Shown here one piece after another: positions 31,801 through 37,793 of a DNA stretch of 64,000 nt. A program made the position numbers and the translations under genes. Under the pieces are notes generated by a model that saw nothing but the letters and a program-made list of their open reading frames with translations, did no database searches and was not told the origin of the DNA. The stretch is from Cotesia glomerata (Eukaryota > Arthropoda > Insecta > Hymenoptera > Braconidae): assembly GCF_020080835.1 (NCBI RefSeq), contig NC_058164.1, positions 23,213,510-23,277,509 on the forward strand. The letters are read 5' to 3'. Position 1 is the first letter of the stretch. Every line of letters starts with the position of its first letter.

Positions 31801-34351
31801 TTGCTTGGCCTTGACGAGTCGGGAATAAAGCACTACCTCATGCGCTTCGCGCTATGAGGCATGCAATAAATTATATTTAATATCCTAGACTAATATTTAC
31901 TATTAAATTATTTATTCCTTTAAATTTGATAATTTCTTTCGCATTTACGGTCCTATACAGGAAAAAAAAATGAATTTGAATTAAGTAAATAATTTTTAAA
32001 AACTTGATCTTTTTGATTTGAGCAGAAAAATTCTTGAACTAAATAGTATATTACACACCTAGGGAAGTAAAGTAAGAAATGTCTCAGATCACATGTAATT
32101 GTTGGCCGAGGCGAAGCCGAGGTCAACAAACATGTGATCTGAGGCTTTCTTATTTACTTCCCGTGGAGTGTATACTATTTTTTCTGCCCTCCGGCCGGAA
32201 AGTGGCAACTTTCTGGCCGCTGCGCTAAACAAAGTTGCCACATTCCAGCTACGTCGAGTAGAAAAATAGTATACACACCTTGGCCAGTAAATAAGAAAGC
32301 CTCAGATCACATGTTTGTCAACCTCGGCTTCGCCTCGGCCAACAATTACATGTGATCTGAGACTTTTCTTATTTTACTGGCCTAGGTATGTAATATACTA
32401 TTTTGTCCGACGAAGGCGGAAAGCGGCAACTTAGTTTAGCGCAGTGGGACGAAAGTTGTCACTTTCCACCCGGAGGGCAAAAAAATTATTTTCTTGGTTC
32501 AAGAATATTTCTCTTAATTCAAGTTATTTTTTTTTTTTTAGTGTATAAGTTTTCGGTAAAAATAATTGTCAATAATCGAAATAATAATCAGATTAAATAT
32601 TTCAATAAAAGAAGAAATTCATCACGAAATTAAAATACTTAATATTTAAGGTTAAAATCCGACAGTATTTGTGCGAGTATTTTTCTGATGGAATTTTCTC
32701 CACATAAATTGATTAATTAATGATTATCAAGATTATAATATTTTGATAAATGAGCAGGAATGAACATATTAATTTTTAGCATTTTTTATAATTTTATAAA
32801 AAAAAACGTCGGTAATATCCTAAACCGACGTTACCACAAATGTTAATCATCAAGTTATCAAAATTTCAAAATAGGTATTTGAATTTAAAAAAAAAAAGTA
32901 TTGAAATCATCAATGTGTTAAATTACTTGTAGGTTAAATTACTTGTAGTATAAAAAAACATTTTTTTTTATCAAGCTAACTAGCTTTCTTGCAGAGTAAA
33001 AATAATAAAATTACGTCTTTAATTCTGCGCGAACATAACCGGTCGGCAGAACAGGTTTTGGCGAGCCCTTTGTTTTCAAGCAACAAATTTAATTACAGTA
33101 AACAAGTTTCATCTGTGGGCGAGGTTATAAAAATGCTATTGACGTGCGAAGATACAAATAAAAAAAAAACAATTTGTTTTTGTTAGTAAGCTATGAATTT
33201 ACTTCTTTAAAATAATTATGATTAAAATGAATTAGGTAATTGTAGTCTATCAAATAGTTGAGTTTGTAATAAAATTGATTAGTCCAAATGATTTAGGTTA
33301 TTATGATAAATTGAATGATAATTTAATTTTGTCTATATTTAACTATTAAATGATTAAAATTTTAAAAAATTTACTTAATTTAATAGAGAAAAAAAAATTG
33401 ATTTCAAAAAAGATTAAATTTAGTAAAAATTAAAAAATTTTGGATTTTGACATTAGAAAAAAAACATTTTTAGATAAACAACTTGCGAATTTTAATCCGA
33501 AATTATTTTTTCCCAAATTTATAAATCTTTTATTTAATAAAAATTTTTCTGCTAGAAAAATTTTGATTTATTCTTCTAAGAAATACAATTTTTAAAAAAT
33601 TAATTTCTAATTACAAAATTGCTCATTTTTTTCAAAATAAATTTTTTCTCAGTGTAGTTTTGAGTTTTTTTTAAGCTACGCGTCAAAAATATAAAATTTT
33701 TGAAGAAATGCAATGTCAAAAAATAGAATTTGGAAAATCTTTGATTTTTGAGAAACAATTTGCGGATTTTAATTCAAAATTTTTTTTCCCAAATTGATAA
33801 AACTTTTTTTCAATAAAAAGTTTAGAATTTTTCAGCTAAGAAATAAAATTAAAAAAAAATTAATTTCTAATTACAAAATTGCTCATTTTTTTCTAAATAA
33901 ATTTTTTCTCAGTATAGTGTTGAGTTTTTTTTAAGCCGCGCGTCAAAAATATAAAATTTTTGAAGAAATGCAATGTCAAAAAATAGAATTTGGTAAATCT
34001 TTATTGATTTTTGATAAAAATAATTTTAGATAAACAATTTGCAGATTTCAATCCAAAATTTTTTTTCCCAAATTTATAAAATTTTTTTTCAACAAAAAAT
34101 TTACTGCAGAAGAATTTTGAATTTTTCAGTTAAGAAATAAAATTTTTAAAAAATTAATTTCTAATTACAAAATTACTCTTTTTTTTTTTTTTTTCAAAAT
34201 AAATTTTTTCTCAGTATAAATGCAATGTCAAAAAATAGAATTTGGAAAATCGTGGATGATTAATAAAAGATCTATCCAAAGTAATAAATTTACCTGCACG
34301 TTTGTCTTCAGTACAAGGCGCCATGTCGATTTTGTTATGATCGCTCTTCAT
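4513..34351 (-). CDS. PFKFB: 6-phosphofructo-2-kinase/fructose-2,6-bisphosphatase, six coding exons
   Basis: This bifunctional cytosolic enzyme makes and breaks fructose-2,6-bisphosphate, the allosteric activator of glycolytic phosphofructokinase. Exons (minus strand) are 34351-34294, 18806-18648, 12469-12309, 12204-11821, 10322-10053 and 4941-4513. All have GT/AG borders and compatible phases and give 486 codons, usual for the family. The kinase half has Walker A GLPARGKT (residues 47-54) and the Asp of the ILDG motif (129). The phosphatase half has RHG with His255, Glu324 in LNELDAGVCE and His389 in ISHQAVLRC. The C-terminus keeps the family-type TVPAHY tail. The start is the ATG at 34351, whose exon splices exactly into the P-loop exon. 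The kinase half is more diverged than the phosphatase half. Introns are packed with transposons, and two other genes are nested inside. Confidence 0.93.
5051..6311. mobile_element. TIR element with TGCAC-CTCATAATGC-type ends
   Basis: The left end is GCACAACTCATAATGCGC and the right end is the complement of ACACGACTCATAATGC. It belongs with copies at 9473-10020, 26341-26890 and 40396-41007. A tRNA-derived SINE-like body lies inside it. AT-rich, with no supported ORF. It lies in PFKFB intron 5. Confidence 0.55.
5368..5444 (-). repeat. tRNA-derived SINE-like copy
   Basis: On the minus strand there is a D-arm (AGCTTAACTGGTAGAGC), an anticodon-arm-like CTTGGCGCGTAACCGAG and a T-arm (GGGTTCGATTCCC). 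The 5' and 3' acceptor halves do not pair and loop position 33 is not U, so it is not a working tRNA. A related copy lies at 20379-20450, and both have similar upstream sequence containing GTGACTGA. Confidence 0.55.
6670..6703 (+). promoter_or_regulatory. Putative TATA core promoter of the knottin gene
   Basis: TATAAATA at 6670-6677, followed about 30 bp later by TATCAGATG as possible initiator. Just downstream, AAGACTAAG|GTAAAT at about 6750-6764 is a good donor for a 5' UTR exon, and TTTATGTTTCAG at 8708-8715 is its acceptor. No transcript evidence is available. Confidence 0.5.
6815..7840. mobile_element. 1-kb TIR transposon with GGGTAATAAGGCCT ends
   Basis: The left end is TAAGGTACCGGCGGGTAATAAGGCCT. 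The right end is its near reverse complement, ending CGCGGATACCTTA, with a second GGCCTTATTACCCG repeat just inside. No ORF. It lies in the 5' UTR intron of the knottin gene and contains a nested foldback. Confidence 0.7.
7152..7523. mobile_element. Nested foldback element, arms about 136 bp
   Basis: It begins AATTCTTCTAACCCGTTATC and ends with the reverse complement. The arms remain near-identical through GGATGGAAATTTCCATC and GGTCGATGGGTAACCA. The loop is about 100 bp. It lies inside the 6815-7840 transposon. Confidence 0.8.
8725..9197 (+). CDS. Secreted inhibitor-cystine-knot (knottin) peptide, two coding exons
   Basis: Exons 8725-8832 and 9123-9197 join in phase 0 (donor CCG|GTAAGT, acceptor TTTTTCAG) to a 60-residue precursor. 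The N-terminus is a clear signal peptide (MSKVLFILIALCIIATIIM) probably cleaved near residue 25-26. The short basic mature part has six cysteines spaced C-x6-C-x5-CC-x3-C-x10-C, the inhibitor-cystine-knot pattern. Such peptides include venom ion-channel ligands, conotoxin-like insect peptides and antimicrobial or neuromodulatory knottins. Sequence alone cannot say which this is. It is probably expressed from the TATA promoter near 6670 through a spliced 5' UTR, with a poly(A) signal near 9318. It lies antisense within PFKFB intron 5. The reading frame is intact, with no breaks. Confidence 0.85.
8858..9110. repeat. AT-rich element copy in the knottin intron
   Basis: It carries the block TAGATAGACAACTTGCGAAT, also seen near 5900 and in diverged form in the three tandem units at 33465-34250, plus a GAGCATTGTAATAACAAATT block. 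This marks a repeat family that fills the knottin intron almost completely. Confidence 0.5.
9473..10020. mobile_element. MITE with TGCACGACT(C/T)ATAATGC ends, 548 bp
   Basis: The left end is TGCACGACTTATAATGCTC and the right end is GCATTATGAGTCGTGCA. It is non-coding and stops about 32 bp from PFKFB exon 5. Confidence 0.7.
10053..10322 (-). CDS. PFKFB: PFKFB coding exon 5 (phosphatase catalytic core)
   Basis: Ninety codons starting HGESEYN, so the RHG motif is split across the exon junction after Arg254. It contains KIGGDAVLSARG, TSHLRRTIATA and LNELDAGVCE. It ends HYPQ before the donor GTAAGT. TIR elements lie within about 35-50 bp on both sides. Confidence 0.93.
10373..11076. mobile_element. 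CTACACAG-type TIR element, tandem copy 1
   Basis: It runs from CTACACAGAAAGAAAAATTT to TTTTTTTCTGTGTAG. It is almost identical over about 700 bp to the next copy at 11088-11792, with many internal TTCTTGG and CAAGAAAATT motifs. It lies in PFKFB intron 4. Confidence 0.75.
11088..11792. mobile_element. CTACACAG-type TIR element, tandem copy 2
   Basis: A direct neighbour of copy 1, separated by about 11 bp. It ends about 28 bp from PFKFB exon 4. A third, inverted and interrupted copy lies at 35876-37793. Confidence 0.75.
11821..12204 (-). CDS. PFKFB: PFKFB coding exon 4 (kinase C-lobe to phosphatase start)
   Basis: Exactly 128 codons, phase 0 at both ends. It starts ILDGCLVTKEQRR, matching the family segment whose Asp acts in the kinase reaction. 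The usual ATNTT after the Asp is replaced by GCLVT. It continues through FVECICEDP and ends YFSR. Confidence 0.92.
12309..12469 (-). CDS. PFKFB: PFKFB coding exon 3 (kinase)
   Basis: 161 bp. It continues the split codon of exon 2 (G|TG) and reads MRVSDYRRKKLELY then THEFFRPDHA, the family's YRR and EFF-P region. It ends SSGNTVA. Confidence 0.9.
12667..13615 (+). mobile_element. AACTTCCCGCT/GAGCTC repeat, copy A
   Basis: It begins AACTTCCCGCT, has AGCGGGAAGTT near its end (13567-13577), and then a tail reading GGTCAACCGTTTTCCTAA plus a T run. Inside are a (GT)n tract at 12826-12907, conserved blocks (GCTTGACCGATTTCATCGCG) and palindromic GAGCTCGAAGAGCTC motifs. It has no intact ORF of a known transposase. 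Sister copies lie at 16931, 45508, 48686 and 53182. Confidence 0.75.
12826..12907. repeat. (GT)n microsatellite inside copy A
   Basis: An uninterrupted GT tract of about 80 bp. The same position in sister copies carries shorter GT/CA tracts, so the microsatellite travels with the element. Confidence 0.95.
13616..14517. other. PFKFB intron 2 sequence, no gene recognised
   Basis: A block at 13940-13985 (GGCATGCACATTTGGATTATC) matches the ends of the TGCAC-type element family. A relatively GC-rich stretch at 14320-14420 has no open frame of note. Confidence 0.4.
14518..15846 (-). CDS. Intronless coiled-coil protein nested in PFKFB intron 2, family unknown
   Basis: A single 442-codon open frame with balanced codon use, far longer than chance in this AT-rich sequence. 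I do not recognise the family. The N-terminus is acidic (FEDFMSELDPFEDESSS). Residues about 57-105 look like a coiled coil (NYLKRTQSELEERSANLERQ). A basic linker follows, with KNRIRWKEFRKWRQNQSRKP near 165-185, then a Leu/Lys-rich helical half. A second coil-like segment runs from about 345 to 425 and ends in repeated KKEL/KKYK motifs. There is no signal peptide or membrane segment. Met1 is chosen as the first ATG; Met16 is a possible alternative. It is on the same strand as the host gene but separate from it. It could be a retrocopy or a lineage-specific structural protein. No breaks are visible. Confidence 0.75.
   Translation of the reverse strand: MNITDNLKQNRKKDQMDFEDFMSELDPFEDESSSFEDNLTAVLTKDLLTDSDVNYLKRTQSELEERSANLERQMDSANDEKLKIDKTLMTRYKNVNILLTRIVDKLIEVGETAAENFDIYKKAELKKPCIDFSPQSDVWYIKTRESRPQKNSNKEESKNRIRWKEFRKWRQNQSRKPLEPPADYQLIKKVADEPKTFDKQFWSTVKFPKFLQLHYFLLWAKDNKMVPLKRAYENILIDIARTEEKLKIFLRNETPFEYMTLYPAINSTEKFEKFKYLKNKLLISEIMYCYCLCLRNREVSSVVKLEIDFALLSKEEGLLLYEDVLVIKDKADALNSPIREEKDNCEELRERIKDLKWKSYSSREKVAKIRNNLINNFAGYCEKNYGILMLKVDSYKNHGEIKKEQMEKFKKELRKLKADFKNELKKYKFYIKLYHTNFKLNI
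15847..16713. other. PFKFB intron 2 sequence, nothing recognised
   Basis: AT-rich, with no supported ORF. A short inverted motif (AAACCTAAATATATATTTATT / TTTATTTAGGTTT) lies near 16430-16465. Confidence 0.4.
16931..18136 (-). mobile_element. AACTTCCCGCT/GAGCTC repeat, copy B, with internal tandem amplification
   Basis: An inverted copy, from TTAGGAAAACGGTTGACCCT to GCGGGAAGTT. Its first part is amplified into four tandem units (16954-17417). The (CA)n tract is short (17972-17992). Confidence 0.8.
16954..17417. repeat. Four tandem units of about 116 bp
   Basis: Units begin with GGCCATCCCTGCAACTTCCC at 16954, 17071, 17187 and 17301. Each contains GAGCTCTTCGAGCTC. Confidence 0.85.
18648..18806 (-). 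CDS. PFKFB: PFKFB coding exon 2 (P-loop of the kinase)
   Basis: 159 bp encoding GIVKSPRKFVGVVIATSG followed by LPARGKT, the ATP-binding Walker A of the 2-kinase. The acceptor is TTGCAG at its 5' edge and the donor is GTAATT. Confidence 0.93.
18807..19480. other. Start of PFKFB intron 1 region, no gene recognised
   Basis: The stretch at 19255-19470 resembles the 3' flank of the knottin gene (9280-9440) and, inverted, 44290-44490. It is therefore a dispersed repeat end. Confidence 0.4.
19480..19980. repeat. Two tandem palindromic units of about 245 bp
   Basis: Each unit has ACTATTGACATTTTTAAAGA, a TTTCATATATTTATATAT-type inverted centre, and GAAAGCTCTTGATGAGTG. The same family, inverted, fills 42866-44290. 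Confidence 0.65.
20379..20450 (+). repeat. tRNA-derived SINE-like copy
   Basis: It has GATAGCTCAACTGGTAGAGC (D-arm), a decayed anticodon arm, GGGTTCGAATCCC (T-arm), then an A-rich tail. The acceptor halves do not pair well, so it is not called as a tRNA gene. Confidence 0.55.
20817..21093. mobile_element. Nested MITE with ATACACTGATAGAA ends
   Basis: Perfect 14-bp terminal inverted repeats enclose near-palindromic AT sequence (AATAAATCATTTATTA and complement). Related ends occur at 29161 and 40513. Confidence 0.75.
21138..22875. other. PFKFB intron 1 sequence, simple repeats only
   Basis: An (AAT)n/(ATT)n-rich tract lies at 22125-22223. A short GC-richer patch at 22610-22700 contains an open frame ending at 22740 that I cannot relate to a family. 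Confidence 0.4.
22876..23854 (+). repeat. Duplicated module, copy 2 (pair of 3386-4290)
   Basis: The same E-box/TGACGTCA block, 67-codon ORF (22953-23156, two residue changes) and GCCGCCATTTTTACGG motif as copy 1. Sequence identity is very high over the first 650 bp. Insertions are confined to the 3' third. Confidence 0.7.
24454..24717. mobile_element. Short TIR element, about 264 bp
   Basis: The ends are TACACTGAGAAAAAAAAATT and its degenerate complement ending ATCAGTATA. Internal TTCTTGG/CAAGAAAAT motifs link it loosely to the CTACACAG family. Confidence 0.45.
24718..25854. other. PFKFB intron 1 sequence, no gene recognised
   Basis: Only low-complexity Lys/Asn/Ile-rich frames are present. 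One GC-richer patch is seen at 25600-25670. Confidence 0.35.
25855..26710 (+). repeat. Left arm of a long inverted duplication
   Basis: The reverse complement of this arm is found at 31420-32802 with clear similarity end to end (CATTCCTGCTCATTT, CGCTCATAG-type blocks and TATGGCGCC). The stretch 25915-25990 also resembles sequence just upstream of the knottin coding exon (8600-8690). Confidence 0.7.
26341..26890. mobile_element. MITE with TGCACGCCTCATAGCGC ends
   Basis: The left end is TTGCACGCCTCATAGCGC and the right end is GAGCGTTATGAGGCATGCA. It overlaps the left arm of the inverted duplication. Confidence 0.55.
26891..28737. other. PFKFB intron 1 sequence, no gene recognised
   Basis: AT-rich, with no supported ORF. 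Short blocks (CCATTCGGCAGCCGAAATGG at 27948 and 29086) form a repeated palindromic word. Confidence 0.4.
28738..28823. repeat. (AT)n microsatellite with repeated flank
   Basis: The flank at 28667-28737 (CGTGCTGACAAGCCGCGTTA) recurs inverted at 63923-64000 beside another (AT)n tract, so the microsatellite is part of a dispersed element. Confidence 0.85.
29341..29700. repeat. Partial third copy of the inverted-duplication family
   Basis: It shares GTGCAATATGGTTGTAATA and GACGAGTCGGGAGTAAAGCA with 31755-31850 and, inverted, with 26370-26450. It ends at the TGCAC-type block near 29450. Confidence 0.6.
30000..30451. other. GC-richer unidentified block, probably an old transposon end
   Basis: It contains runs such as ACCCCACCCCCCTGCATGTC and GGGGAAACCACAGAAAA. 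No complete ORF; overlapping short frames disagree. It could be the 3' end of a LINE, but no motif proves it. Confidence 0.3.
30452..30796. mobile_element. MITE with CTACCCTGATAGCCA ends, 345 bp
   Basis: Perfect 15-bp inverted ends (CTACCCTGATAGCCA / TGGCTATCAGGGTAG). The interior is a patchwork of AACTTGGTGNCAACTTG-like words in both orientations. Confidence 0.8.
30933..31007 (-). repeat. tRNA-derived SINE-like copy
   Basis: The minus strand shows AGCCTGGTCGGTTCAGTGC (D-arm), CGCTTTTCGAAAGAGTG (anticodon arm) and CCCGGGTTCGATCCCG (T-arm). The acceptor stem is not complementary. Part of the same unit (GAGGCTGGCAAC) recurs at 30880. Confidence 0.5.
31420..32802 (-). repeat. Right arm of the long inverted duplication
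   Basis: The reverse complement of 25855-26710, lengthened by insertion of the 32043-32402 palindrome. The arms are about 4.7 kb apart within PFKFB intron 1. Confidence 0.7.
32043..32402. mobile_element. Palindromic insertion, about 360 bp, relatively GC-rich
   Basis: AGTATATTACACACCTAGG is matched by the complement ending CCTAGGTATGTAATATACT. Each arm contains its own GGCCGAGGCGAAGCCGAGG mini-palindrome and CAGATCACATGT, giving a nested stem. The centre has GTGGCAACTTTCTGGCCGC. Confidence 0.75.
32803..33464. other. PFKFB intron 1 sequence, no supported gene
   Basis: An exon-like open frame at 32989-33186 (GC-richer, following a CAG) has no start context or family match. Otherwise AT-rich. 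Confidence 0.35.
33465..34250. repeat. Three tandem diverged units of about 250 bp
   Basis: GCAATGTCAAAAAATAGAAT recurs at about 33709, 33969 and 34221, and AAATTAATTTCTAATTACAA precedes each. The array ends only about 45 bp from PFKFB coding exon 1. Confidence 0.7.
34294..34351 (-). CDS. PFKFB: PFKFB coding exon 1 (N-terminus)
   Basis: Nineteen codons plus one base (MKSDHNKIDMAPCTEDKRA, then G) with donor CAG|GTAAAT. The spare base completes Glu with the AA that opens exon 2, so phases agree. The frame stays open upstream to 34558, but those residues do not resemble the family and are treated as 5' leader. Confidence 0.75.
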
Positions 34352-34558
34352 AATAAGCTCCTCGTTAATTTTATTAGCAGCTTCTTGAAGCAGTCCTACT
34401 TGGAGCGCCAATCTTCGGACAGCTAGGCAGTATCCAAGAATAGGACCACCAAGAAGATCTAAACATGCAGCAACCCAGGGCATTACCCTACACTGATACC
34501 AGTAAAAACTGGAATTATTGAAAACTAATGAAACCCCTAGTCGATAATATCCAACCAA

Positions 34559-35875
34559 TTGAAATAAACATCAATATCAGTAGCAATAAAACTGATACCA
34601 AAAATCTGTAAAATGAAAACTACTAAAAACAACAAAATGAGCTTATCGACGCCCTGCTAAAGCTCTTCAGAAAAATGGTCGCTGCTAGTGTGTCGTATTA
34701 TCGACAACAAGTCCTCCCTCATTCCAATTTGCCTTATCCTTACTTCCGGAGCCAGTTTGTGAACTTTAATTACGTTTTTTTTATTAACCCGACTTCTGGT
34801 CAATCTGCTCCTGATTGAGTTTTATAAATAAATATATCTAGCCTCTAATTATCCACTCGATAATCCTTCAGATGATTACGTAACAACGCGATTACATACT
34901 CGGTTATTATTTAATCGATCACTGAGAGGTTAAAAATATCTTGAGCCAATAGTTCGATTTATTTTACTGATTTACAGCTATAAGCCCACTATTTTCTCCA
35001 AAGTAAAAGTTTTCATTTATTTACGAGGTATTTTTAAACGCCCAGAGCAGTAGTGACCTCTGGAAGCTGAAGTCTTTGTCCCAATTCTGAGCGTCTTCTT
35101 AGAAAAACAATTGAATTATTCGTGGAAATGTTCCATCCACTAAAACTCGCACTTTTATTTTAAGCTTCGTGGAATTTCTCGACAACGTTACTTCTCGGAA
35201 CTCCTTTTATTCTTTTTAGATATTTATTTTCAGCAAGCTATGGTGTCTTGCTTACACTTGGTACTCGCAAATATCGCGGGTTTGTAATTTTAGGGAACTG
35301 TTTGTGTTAAGGAACAGTAAAACGAACTAAACGGGGGCTTGCTCAACTCACGGCTTTAGTATCGACCGTGTTTGGCATCCCTACTACCAACCAGCGATAG
35401 TTTACGAAATGGAAACGGGTAACATATGTTGGTTTATACTTGCGCACTGAGCCTGGTGAGAGTGCGTAGGTGTGATCAGCTGTTTAGAAAAATATTATTG
35501 CTTGGTATAGAATGTAGAATGTTCTTAAGACGCAAGGCGTATTATAAAGGCAAGATGTTTTTATTATGGCTTGATACTTTTTTTTTTTGGGATTATTGAA
35601 AGGTGATCAAGAGATTATTAGAACGAATTAACGAAGGAGAATTAACGAATTATCGTTAGGAGACAGTAAATAAAATGTACGAGGGAATTATTTTGTTAAT
35701 TTAAGACTGATAAGAATAGATGATTTTTATCTATTGCATTAATTAACGAAGTAATCGTTAATAATTCCAAGATTATTCTATCTAATAAACTACCACTAGC
35801 TTTTGAGATAAAAAAGAATTATACAGAATATAATTTATTAAAAAAAAAAATTTTTTTTTATTTTAAATTAAAGTT
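34559..35875. other. 5' flank of PFKFB, no ORF
   Basis: It probably holds the 5' UTR and promoter. A possible intron acceptor (CATTTTACAG on the minus strand) lies near 34610. No repeat family is recognised in 34600-35500. Confidence 0.4.
35270..35480 (-). promoter_or_regulatory. Possible distal PFKFB promoter region
   Basis: A GC-richer island about 1 kb upstream of coding exon 1, with a minus-strand TATAAA at 35432-35437. The assignment rests on position and composition only. Confidence 0.25.
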
Positions 35876-36129
35876 TACACAGAAAAAAAGGTTCACTTGA
35901 GCAAAGAAAATATTTTTCTTCCTAATTATTTTCTTGAGCGAAAAAAAAAATTTTTTTGACAAGAAATTTCACTTATTCCAACAAAATTAATTCCTTTGCT
36001 TTAAGAAATACGGATCTTGATCCAAGAAAATTTATTTGTCAAGAAAATCTTGTTGTTTTGAGAAAATTCAGCCTCTTGCTCCAAAAAATTTAGTTCTTGA
36101 TAGAAGTTAATTTTCTTGTCTTGAGAAAA

Positions 36130-36656
36130 TCCGAACAAAAACAGTTTCACTGTAAAAAAAAATCGCGCCAAGTCCACGTTCATAAGACTATTAAGAAAAA
36201 AAAATTTCTTATTTCTTTACAAAAAGATATAAAATAAAAAAATAAAAAAATTCAAGTAACCGATATGATTGTATTTGATTTTCGGAAATTAAAAAAAATT
36301 TTATTGTAAATTTGAAAATTAAGAAAAAAATTTTGGAACGTATTTAGTGTGCGTGGTTGCAAAATATTTTACTTTTAATGAAATTCGTAAAATCTATTTA
36401 CTAGGACTTTAAAAAAATTGAAATACACAATGACGCACACCAAGTACGTTCCAAAATTTTTTTTTTAATTTTCAAATTTACAATAAAATTTTTTTTAATT
36501 TCCGAAAATCAAATACAATCAAATCGATTACTTGAATTTTTTTATTTTTTTATTTTATATCTTTTTGTAAAGAAATAAGAAATTTTTTTTCTTAATAGTC
36601 TTATGAACGTGGACTTGGCGCGATTTGTTTTTACAGTGAAACTGTTTTTGTTCGGA
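36130..36656. mobile_element. 527-bp near-perfect hairpin element
   Basis: It runs from TCCGAACAAAAACAGTTTCA to its reverse complement, with arms of about 230 bp differing at few positions and a central spacer of about 60 bp. It contains no ORF. It is inserted in the split CTACACAG element. Confidence 0.85.
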
Positions 36657-36694
36657 TTTTAGTATTTTTTGTAATTATAAAAATTGGATAAAAA

Positions 36695-36831
36695 AAGTAC
36701 CGTAGAATTAAATAAAATTTCGCAGCCTCAAAAAACCGTTCTGCTTACAGTAAACACAGTCGGTAGTCTGGCGCTCCGTTTACAACGGATTTGAACGGAA
36801 CTTGGCGCCAGATTCTACCGAATCTGTGGAT
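36695..36831. repeat. 137-bp direct repeat, left copy
   Basis: It matches 37211-37347 with few differences and equal length. It contains an internal inverted pair (GTCGGTAGTCTGGCGC / GGCGCCAGATTCTACCGA). Confidence 0.8.
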
Positions 36832-37210
36832 AAAAATTTACAATTGGTACCAACTTAAATCTCGCGTTGGCTGCATTTTTTATAGCAAACTATCCTCTTG
36901 AAGCTACAGTTTATGTAAAAACAATTCCAGCGCACCCTGGCGAATGTAGATGCAAGCTGTGAAATGTATTTTTTTAACTGTAGTTTCCCATCTATTGGAA
37001 GATTACCATGCATTCTCGAATTATTTAGTCTGTGGCATGTCACTTTTTACATAGAAAAAAAGTCAGGATCGAAATTTTTGAGCTTGCTATAGTTTGTGCT
37101 GATAAAATTTAATAATTTCAAGTAGATTAATTATTATAATTGAATATAATTAATTAATATCAGTAAAATAAAGCATGAATTACTGTTATAATATAAAATT
37201 TAGGAACAAG

Positions 37211-37347
37211 AAGTACCGTAGAATTAAATAAAATTTTGCAACCTCAAAATACCGTTCTGCTTACAGTAAACACAGTCGGTAGTCTGGCGCTTCGTTTACA
37301 ACGGACTTGAACGGAACTTGGCGCCAGATTCTACCGAATCTGTGGAT
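37211..37347. repeat. 137-bp direct repeat, right copy
   Basis: With the left copy it brackets 379 bp, an LTR-like or target-duplication-like arrangement. The termini are not TG...CA, so a TRIM element is only one possibility. Confidence 0.8.
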
Positions 37348-37793
37348 TTTTCACTTGCTCCAAAAAATTAAATATAAAGATAGAAGTAAATTTTCATTAA
37401 TATTTTTATTGATTAACATGTCAAATGGGAAGATCAAATAATATTTCATCATTTATGTTCATTCAATATGTATAATTGCACGCTAAAATAGTATAAAATG
37501 GGTATCAAATATTCAAGAGAAAAATTTTCTCAAGGTGAGAAAATTTTTTTCTCAGCTGAAGTAGGTGGCACTGCTTCCCTAAAGTATCTAAAAATCTTGA
37601 CCAAATATAAAAATTTATTGTATCAAGTATTAATGATAATTTGAATTAAGAAAAAATTACTACCACCAAAAATAGATTTTAAAGAAAAATTTTTACTTCG
37701 GCCCACACAACTTCGGTCATCCTTCAGGCACCCGAAAATTTTTTTGAGCCAAGAATTTTGTTCTCCCGTCAAGAAATGTTTCTTTCTGTGTAG

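Larger units (their letters stand above)
35876..37793. mobile_element. CTACACAG-type TIR element, inverted copy 3, split by insertions
   Basis: The left part 35876-36129 and right part 37348-37793 match the complement of the 11088-11792 copy. They are separated by about 1.2 kb of unrelated inserted sequence. Confidence 0.75.

Noticed and set aside
32989..33186. 65-codon exon-like frame
   Set aside because: A CAG precedes it, but there is no partner exon, no clear donor and no family resemblance.
34352..34558. N-terminal extension of PFKFB up to the upstream Met at 34558
   Set aside because: The frame is open, but its residues do not resemble PFKFB. The ATG at 34351 gives a normal-length protein with perfect splice phase.
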